From NCBI GenBank assembly GCA_021796215.1, contig JAJYOK010000013.1, positions 1 to 64,000 of the forward strand: 64,000 nucleotides of DNA, in the 5' to 3' direction. Position 1 is the stretch's first letter. The number at the start of each line of letters is the position of its first letter. The translations under genes and the position numbers were made by a program. The notes under the pieces are model-generated. The model was not told the origin of the DNA, did not search any database, and saw only the letters and a program-made list of their open reading frames with translations. Source of the DNA: Bacteroidota bacterium (GTDB lineage: Bacteria > Bacteroidota > Ignavibacteria > UBA10030 > UBA8401). This document shows, in pieces, positions 59,486-64,000 of the stretch.

Positions 59486-61137
59486 ACCTGTATCACACCC
59501 GTATTGAATTGTGGAATGCTCGGATTGTGTGATGCCATTCCAATGCCGTGCGAAATGATGCTGCGTGTGTTCAGCGGATCAATTACGTCGTCAACCCATA
59601 ACCGCGATGCCGCAAATAACGGATCCAGCTCTTCATCGTACCTTGATTGAATTTCATCAAGCAATGCTTTTTGTTTTTGAGCGGAGATTTTTTCTCCTCC
59701 TTTTTCCATCGCCTGCAGTTTGATTGAAAGCAATGTTTCGCTCGCCTGCTTTCCGCCCATCACGGCAATGTGAGCCGATGGCCACGCAAAAATCAATCGC
59801 GGATCGTACGCCTTGCCGCACATCGCATAATTGCCCGCGCCGTAGCTGTTACCGGTGATGAACGTAAATTTCGGCACAACAGAATTTGCTACTGCGTTCA
59901 CCATCTTCGCACCGTCTTTGATAATGCCGCCTTGTTCAGCGCGGCTTCCTACCATGAATCCTGTGACGTCCTGAAAAAACACCAGCGGAATTTTTTTCTG
60001 ATTGCAGTTCATAATGAAGCGCGCCGCTTTGTCCGCGCTGTCGCTGTAGATGACGCCGCCGACCTGCATTTCGCCCTTTGCTGTTTTCACGATGGAGCGT
60101 TGGTTCGCCACGATGCCGACGGCCCAGCCGTCCACACGCGCATAACCTGTGATGATCGTTTTTCCATAGTCAGCTTTGTATTCATCCAATTCGCTGTGGT
60201 CAAGAATGCGCGCAAGAAGCTGATACGTGTCGTACGGTTTGTTTCCTTCCGAAGCCATGACGCCGTAGAGTTCCTGCGGATCGAATTTTGGTGCGGCTGG
60301 CGGCGTTCGGTCAAACGGTGAGTCCGTTTCGCGCCCGAGCTTGCCAATGATGCTGCGGATTTTGTTCAGGCATTCATCATCGTTTTTCATTTTATGATCG
60401 GTGACACCGCTGATCTCGCAATGGACTGACGCACCGCCGAGCGATTCGTTGTCAATCTCTTCGCCGATTGCCGCTTTCACTAAATGCGACCCGGCAAGAA
60501 AAACGCTTCCGGTTTTATCAACGATCATCGCTTCGTCGCTCATGATCGGCAGATACGCTCCGCCGGCAACGCACGGTCCCATTATGGCGGCAATCTGTGT
60601 GATGCCCATTGCCGACATCACGGCGTTGTTGCGAAAGATTCTTCCAAAATGTTCTTTGTCAGGAAAGATTTCCGATTGCAGTGGAAGAAAAACTCCGGCG
60701 GAATCGACGAGATAGACGATTGGCAGACGGTTCTCGATAGAAATTTCCTGAGCGCGGAGATTTTTTTTGCACGAGATGGGAAACCACGCGCCCGCTTTCA
60801 CTGTCGCATCGTTTGCAACGATCACAACATCGCGCTTCTGAATTTTTCCGACACCGCACACAACGCCCGCTGAAGGCGCGCCTCCGTATTCTTCATACAT
60901 ACCGTGCGCGGCAAATGTTCCGATTTCCAGAAAATCCGATTGAGTGTCGCACAGCTTTTCAATTCGCTCGCGCGCCGTGAGCTTGTTGCGCTTATGATGT
61001 TTCGCAACCGCATCGGCGCCGCCGCCTGATTGTACCGTGTGTGCAGTGCGCTGAATTTTCTGCAAGAGCACTTTGAGATGCTCTTCATTCTTTTTGAACG
61101 CCGTGTCGTGCTTTATTTCAGAACCGATGAGTGACAT
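59482..61137 (-). CDS. Acyl-CoA carboxylase carboxyltransferase (beta) subunit, methylcrotonyl-CoA type
   Basis: The 551 residues form the two crotonase-like halves of a biotin-dependent carboxyltransferase. Signature stretches are KLTARERIEKL, VIVANDATVKAGAWFPI, RLPIVYLVDSAGVFLPLQ, IMGPCVAGGAYLPIMSDE and, in the second half, FFQDVTGFMVGSRAEQGGIIKDGAKMV and TGNSYGAGNYAMCGKAYDPR. The sequence fits 3-methylcrotonyl- or geranyl-CoA carboxylase better than propionyl-CoA carboxylase. No biotin-carrier/biotin-carboxylase subunit is adjacent, so it must be encoded elsewhere. GAAAGGA precedes the ATG. Confidence 0.92.
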   Translation of the reverse strand: MSLIGSEIKHDTAFKKNEEHLKVLLQKIQRTAHTVQSGGGADAVAKHHKRNKLTARERIEKLCDTQSDFLEIGTFAAHGMYEEYGGAPSAGVVCGVGKIQKRDVVIVANDATVKAGAWFPISCKKNLRAQEISIENRLPIVYLVDSAGVFLPLQSEIFPDKEHFGRIFRNNAVMSAMGITQIAAIMGPCVAGGAYLPIMSDEAMIVDKTGSVFLAGSHLVKAAIGEEIDNESLGGASVHCEISGVTDHKMKNDDECLNKIRSIIGKLGRETDSPFDRTPPAAPKFDPQELYGVMASEGNKPYDTYQLLARILDHSELDEYKADYGKTIITGYARVDGWAVGIVANQRSIVKTAKGEMQVGGVIYSDSADKAARFIMNCNQKKIPLVFFQDVTGFMVGSRAEQGGIIKDGAKMVNAVANSVVPKFTFITGNSYGAGNYAMCGKAYDPRLIFAWPSAHIAVMGGKQASETLLSIKLQAMEKGGEKISAQKQKALLDEIQSRYDEELDPLFAASRLWVDDVIDPLNTRSIISHGIGMASHNPSIPQFNTGVIQV

Positions 61138-61187
61138 GAATTCCTTTCATTATTCGGCATGCCGCTAGGCTTGAATTTAGAATCGCC

Positions 61188-62072
61188 CTACCGCAATAAA
61201 ATCAGTTTTTTAGTCTCTTTGTATGATCCCGCCACTAACGAGTAAAAATAAATACCAGTTGGTGCACCTTTTGCCCTCCATTGTCTTGTATAATTTCCTT
61301 TAGACAAATATTCGTTTACAAGTGTTGCTACCTCTCTTCCCAAAGCATCAAATATTTTCAGAGTGACAAAGGATTTTGATGGAATACCAAACCCTATGTT
61401 GGTTGATGGATTAAAAGGGTTCGGATAGTTTTGTTCCAACGTAAAAGTCGGAAGGGGGGCTTGTGTTAAAAAAGCCACTTTAGTTAAAGTACCGTACTCT
61501 TGCCCATTTATTTTAGCATAAACAAGATCGTACGTGTAAGCACGAGGAATGGGCCAGACAGGATCATCTTCAAAGGTTACTGATTTAATAATGCCAAAAC
61601 CTTGAGCATATGTTACCGAAGGTGAAGGCACGAATTGTGGTGAATCGAAAGTCTTAACAACAGTCTTTATTCCGAAGACTGTCATTGTATCTACTGCTGT
61701 GCACTTATTTCCTGATCCAAAAACATCCATAGGTTGAGCGAGAAGACTGTCAATAAGCCATTCTGAAAGTTCTGGAGAATAAGCATAAGAATAGACGCAT
61801 GCTGTGGTTGAATCCACTCGTAGATATTTTGATTGGCTAATAGTTAGAAGCGGACCGTCAACAATTTCGTACAACTTTCCATTCGGCATCAAAGTATCAC
61901 CGATAATTTTAGTTGTAACATAGGTTGATTCACTACTGTTTGTAGTGGTATAATGGTACCAATATTGCCACATGTTGTCGGTTTGCAGCGGACAAAAAGA
62001 AACTGCTGAATCAATTTGGGCATTTGCTTCAAAGACAAGGCTGATGAGAAGAATAGAAAGTTGTTTGATCAT
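61188..62072 (-). CDS. Secreted protein with T9SS sorting domain
   Basis: This encodes 294 residues with a signal peptide ending near FEANAQI. The central part (about 20-205) is beta-rich with aromatic residues (DNMWQYWYHYTTTNSSESTYV) and no recognisable catalytic motif. The last 85 residues are a type A T9SS sorting domain (TLEQNYPNPFNPSTN ... VTLKIFDALGREVATLVNEYL ... GIYFYSL ... LILLR). It should be a type IX cargo. It lies 50 bases from the acyl-CoA carboxylase gene on the same strand. Confidence 0.88.
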   Translation of the reverse strand: MIKQLSILLISLVFEANAQIDSAVSFCPLQTDNMWQYWYHYTTTNSSESTYVTTKIIGDTLMPNGKLYEIVDGPLLTISQSKYLRVDSTTACVYSYAYSPELSEWLIDSLLAQPMDVFGSGNKCTAVDTMTVFGIKTVVKTFDSPQFVPSPSVTYAQGFGIIKSVTFEDDPVWPIPRAYTYDLVYAKINGQEYGTLTKVAFLTQAPLPTFTLEQNYPNPFNPSTNIGFGIPSKSFVTLKIFDALGREVATLVNEYLSKGNYTRQWRAKGAPTGIYFYSLVAGSYKETKKLILLR

Positions 62073-62224
62073 GGTTTACACCATAACTATTAAATTATAC
62101 TGCCCACTATTTGTATTCCCCTAAGTCTTTTTGCAAATCTACTCAACATTACATCGAATTGCAAGATGAAGATTCCCCTCGTTTATGCTCCTTACTTCTT
62201 ACTCCATATTCCGTACCATCAGAC

Positions 62225-63247
62225 TCACCACTCGCGCGTTTCGCCGATCATCATCAGCCAGTAGTTTTCCGGCGGAAGATTTTTTTCTTTCACTGCATCG
62301 CGGAATCTTTTCGGCGGCTCATCAATCGGCTCATCGGTCAGTTTGAATGTTCCCCAATGTGTGGCAAGCATAATTTTCCCCTTGAGATCGCTGTTTGCTT
62401 TTATCGCTTCTTCTGGGGTCATATAAATCTGGTGCATCAGTTCGGCAGGCTCGTATCCGCCGATGGGAAGAATCGTCAAATCAAAAGGTCCAAACGTGTT
62501 GCCGATTTCCTCAAATCCGGAAAAGTATCCCGAGTCGCCGCAAAAATAAAGCCGCTTCTTTTTCCCCCAGAGCACGAACGATGCCCACAACGTTTCATTT
62601 CTGTCGGTCAGCCATCGCCCGGAAGAATGCTGCGCGGGCGTGCAGATAATTTTTATTCCTTTGTATGTCGTTCCCTCCCACCAATCAAGTTCCTGCACGT
62701 TTGAAATTCCCATATCTTCCAATTTATCGCGCAGGCGCAGCGGCACAATAAATCGCGTCGTCCGGTTTTGCGCCAGCTTCATCAGTGTTTCTTTGTCGAA
62801 GTGGTCGTAATGGTTGTGCGAAATGATGACGAGATCAATCGGTGGAAGTTTGTCGAACGCAACGCCGGGGTCAACGACGCGCGGCGCGCCTGCCCAGCTT
62901 ACGGGGCCGAGCCGCTCGCTCCACACCGGATCGGTGAGAATATTTTTTCCTTCAAATTGAATGAGCACTGTTGATTGGCCTACCCACGTGACGGTGTACG
63001 GCTTGTTCTGTGCGATGAGCACGCCATCGTTGGAAACGTGTGGTGTTTCAGCCGTTGCAGAAGAAAATGGTGAGGTGAATTTTTCGATAAACCACGGCAC
63101 GTATCGTGTGAATGGAATTTCTTTGAACGCGGGGCCGGGATTTTTGAATCCTCCTTCAATGGTATGGGACGGGGCATTATTCGTTTGCGCGGCGAGTGGA
63201 ACAATGGCAAGTGAAAAGAGCAGTATGTACAAGGCAAGTTTCATCAA
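62225..63247 (-). CDS. Exported MBL-fold metallo-hydrolase (NAPE-PLD/UlaG-like)
   Basis: The 340 residues start with a signal peptide ending near VPLAAQT. The metallo-beta-lactamase fold shows GQSTVLIQFEGKNILTDPVWSER, the metal motif SHNHYDHFD, GDSGYFSGF and LATHWGTFKL. The layout matches N-acyl-phosphatidylethanolamine phospholipase D-like and UlaG-like hydrolases, so a periplasmic lipid or lactone hydrolase is likely; the substrate is not proven. The 152-base gap 62073-62224 on its 3' side holds no feature I can identify. Confidence 0.92.
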   Translation of the reverse strand: MMKLALYILLFSLAIVPLAAQTNNAPSHTIEGGFKNPGPAFKEIPFTRYVPWFIEKFTSPFSSATAETPHVSNDGVLIAQNKPYTVTWVGQSTVLIQFEGKNILTDPVWSERLGPVSWAGAPRVVDPGVAFDKLPPIDLVIISHNHYDHFDKETLMKLAQNRTTRFIVPLRLRDKLEDMGISNVQELDWWEGTTYKGIKIICTPAQHSSGRWLTDRNETLWASFVLWGKKKRLYFCGDSGYFSGFEEIGNTFGPFDLTILPIGGYEPAELMHQIYMTPEEAIKANSDLKGKIMLATHWGTFKLTDEPIDEPPKRFRDAVKEKNLPPENYWLMMIGETREW

Positions 63248-63401
63248 CTGGAGAAAAAATACGAAATATTCAGCATATAAACATTCCTTCTAAACGAAAA
63301 GAAAACACAAATGTTGCGTGTACGCGTTGACAAACGACAGTAAATTTCTTACACTCTACGCAGACCTAAATTTGCCTTTTCTTTTCCATTACAGCATCGG
63401 T

Positions 63402-64000
63402 ATGCACATGACAACTCCTGAAAAACACATCGGCACCATTCAAGATGTTTCCAGCTCTGCTGCGCTCGTTACTCTCGACGATACACTCGATTCGTTCGAG
63501 CGCACGATAGGCGGTAAAATATATCGCATTGCACAGATCGGTTCGTTCGTGTCAATGCCCGTAGCGGATGTCACAGTCGTCGGGATGGTAACAAACGCGA
63601 GGGTTGACACAGCATCGGATGGCGGGAAAAAGAGAACGATCGTTGTGCAGCTTATTGGCTCCGTTACCAACGACCGGTTTGAAAAGGGGCTTGCGATGTT
63701 TCCGCTTATCGGCGGTGACGTGTACATGACCGATGACGATGACCTCTCACGTTTCCTTTCCGTCTTCGCTCAGTTCGGATTTGCTATCGGCGATCTGACC
63801 GGTTACACAGGCGAGCGATTATATATTGACCCGAATAAATTTTTCGGAAAGCACGTCGCGCTGCTCGGTTCCACCGGTTCGGGAAAGTCAACGGCAGTCG
63901 CTTCCATCTTGCAAAAAGTGCAGATGTTTTCCAACACGCACGTTATCGTTCTCGATATTCACAATGAATACAGCGCTGCGTTTAAAAACTACGGCAATTT
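63402..64000 (+). CDS. HerA-like ATPase (5' part, runs off the window)
   Basis: An open frame from the ATG at 63402 (or 63408) continues to the edge, giving about 199 residues. An N-terminal beta-barrel-like domain (about 5-105, GTIQDVSSSAALVTLDD, KIYRIAQIGSFVSMPV) matches the HAS barrel of HerA; then come the Walker A GSTGSGKSTAV and the Walker B-like VIVLDIHNEY of the DUF87/HerA-FtsK ATPases. HerA works with NurA in DNA end processing, and HerA-like ATPases also appear in antiviral systems with partner nucleases or SIR2 domains. The partner, if any, lies to the right of the window. The gap 63248-63401 shows no gene. Confidence 0.85.
   Translation, partial: MHMTTPEKHIGTIQDVSSSAALVTLDDTLDSFERTIGGKIYRIAQIGSFVSMPVADVTVVGMVTNARVDTASDGGKKRTIVVQLIGSVTNDRFEKGLAMFPLIGGDVYMTDDDDLSRFLSVFAQFGFAIGDLTGYTGERLYIDPNKFFGKHVALLGSTGSGKSTAVASILQKVQMFSNTHVIVLDIHNEYSAAFKNYGN

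Noticed and set aside
1-64000. tRNA, rRNA, CRISPR array, insertion sequence or prophage
   Set aside because: I looked for T-loop patterns, regularly spaced repeats, transposase motifs and phage genes and saw none; small RNAs without conserved sequence cannot be excluded by eye.

Overview
The window is about 45% GC and dense with genes. It looks like a chromosomal piece of a Bacteroidota/Ignavibacteriota-type (FCB group) bacterium. Three secreted proteins (8291-10357, 52641-54887, 61188-62072) end in a type A type IX secretion (T9SS) sorting domain that opens with the QNYPNPFNPST signature, which is very common in Ignavibacteria and relatives. A TAnnTTTG-type promoter lies upstream of 55246, and the window holds TonB-receptor and outer-membrane beta-barrel genes plus several sigma-54 (RpoN) regulators. 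I saw no tRNA, rRNA, CRISPR array, insertion sequence or phage gene. The taxonomic placement is inferred from these signatures only.

Region 1 (1-10440). The 5' end of a glutaryl-CoA-type acyl-CoA dehydrogenase and a small secreted HEAT-like protein come first. A signalling cluster follows: a sigma-54 activator with GAFTSA instead of GAFTGA, a stand-alone receiver, and a divergent receiver-DHp protein without a kinase domain. Next come OsmC, then ispE overlapping a TonB-dependent receptor and a LOG-family protein, then a large T9SS cargo protein with BNR-like repeats.

Region 2 (10441-18426) is the most interesting part. It encodes a stressosome: rsbR, rsbS, rsbT, a secreted DUF1326 protein and an RsbX-like PP2C phosphatase. 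These are followed by a histidine kinase whose N-terminus resembles the RsbT-binding domain of RsbU, fused to three PAS domains, and by a NarL-type response regulator. Gram-positive stressosomes release RsbT onto the phosphatase RsbU; here the same contact appears to feed a two-component system. A sigma-54 activator with a fully degenerate receiver follows.

Region 3 (18449-34772) is mostly metabolic and household genes: a GT4 glycosyltransferase, a class V aminotransferase with an alpha/beta hydrolase, a sorting-domain lipoprotein with a beta-barrel protein, RlmD, an ABC-F ATPase, a ROK regulator lacking the zinc motif, a secreted hydrolase, a threonine-dehydrogenase-like epimerase, an AraC-Ada methyltransferase, a fatty acid desaturase, several small family proteins and a secreted thioredoxin.

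Region 4 (34769-41073) is a sigma-54 two-component locus. A histidine kinase and an NtrC-type regulator sit beside a secreted YceI - porin - YceI set. A lone degenerate receiver resembling the regulator's own receiver carries Glu in place of the phospho-Asp and has a textbook sigma-54 promoter at 35226-35241.

Region 5 (41296-64000) holds a secreted S9 peptidase, a DinB-like protein, an M3 peptidase, DUF1801, a minus-strand run of ppiD-like / OMP / EamA / aroK / aroB, a T9SS carboxylesterase-like protein, a lipoprotein / outer-membrane protein pair, an acyl-CoA carboxylase beta subunit overlapping a secreted protein, another T9SS protein, an MBL-fold hydrolase, and the start of a HerA-like ATPase that runs off the right edge.
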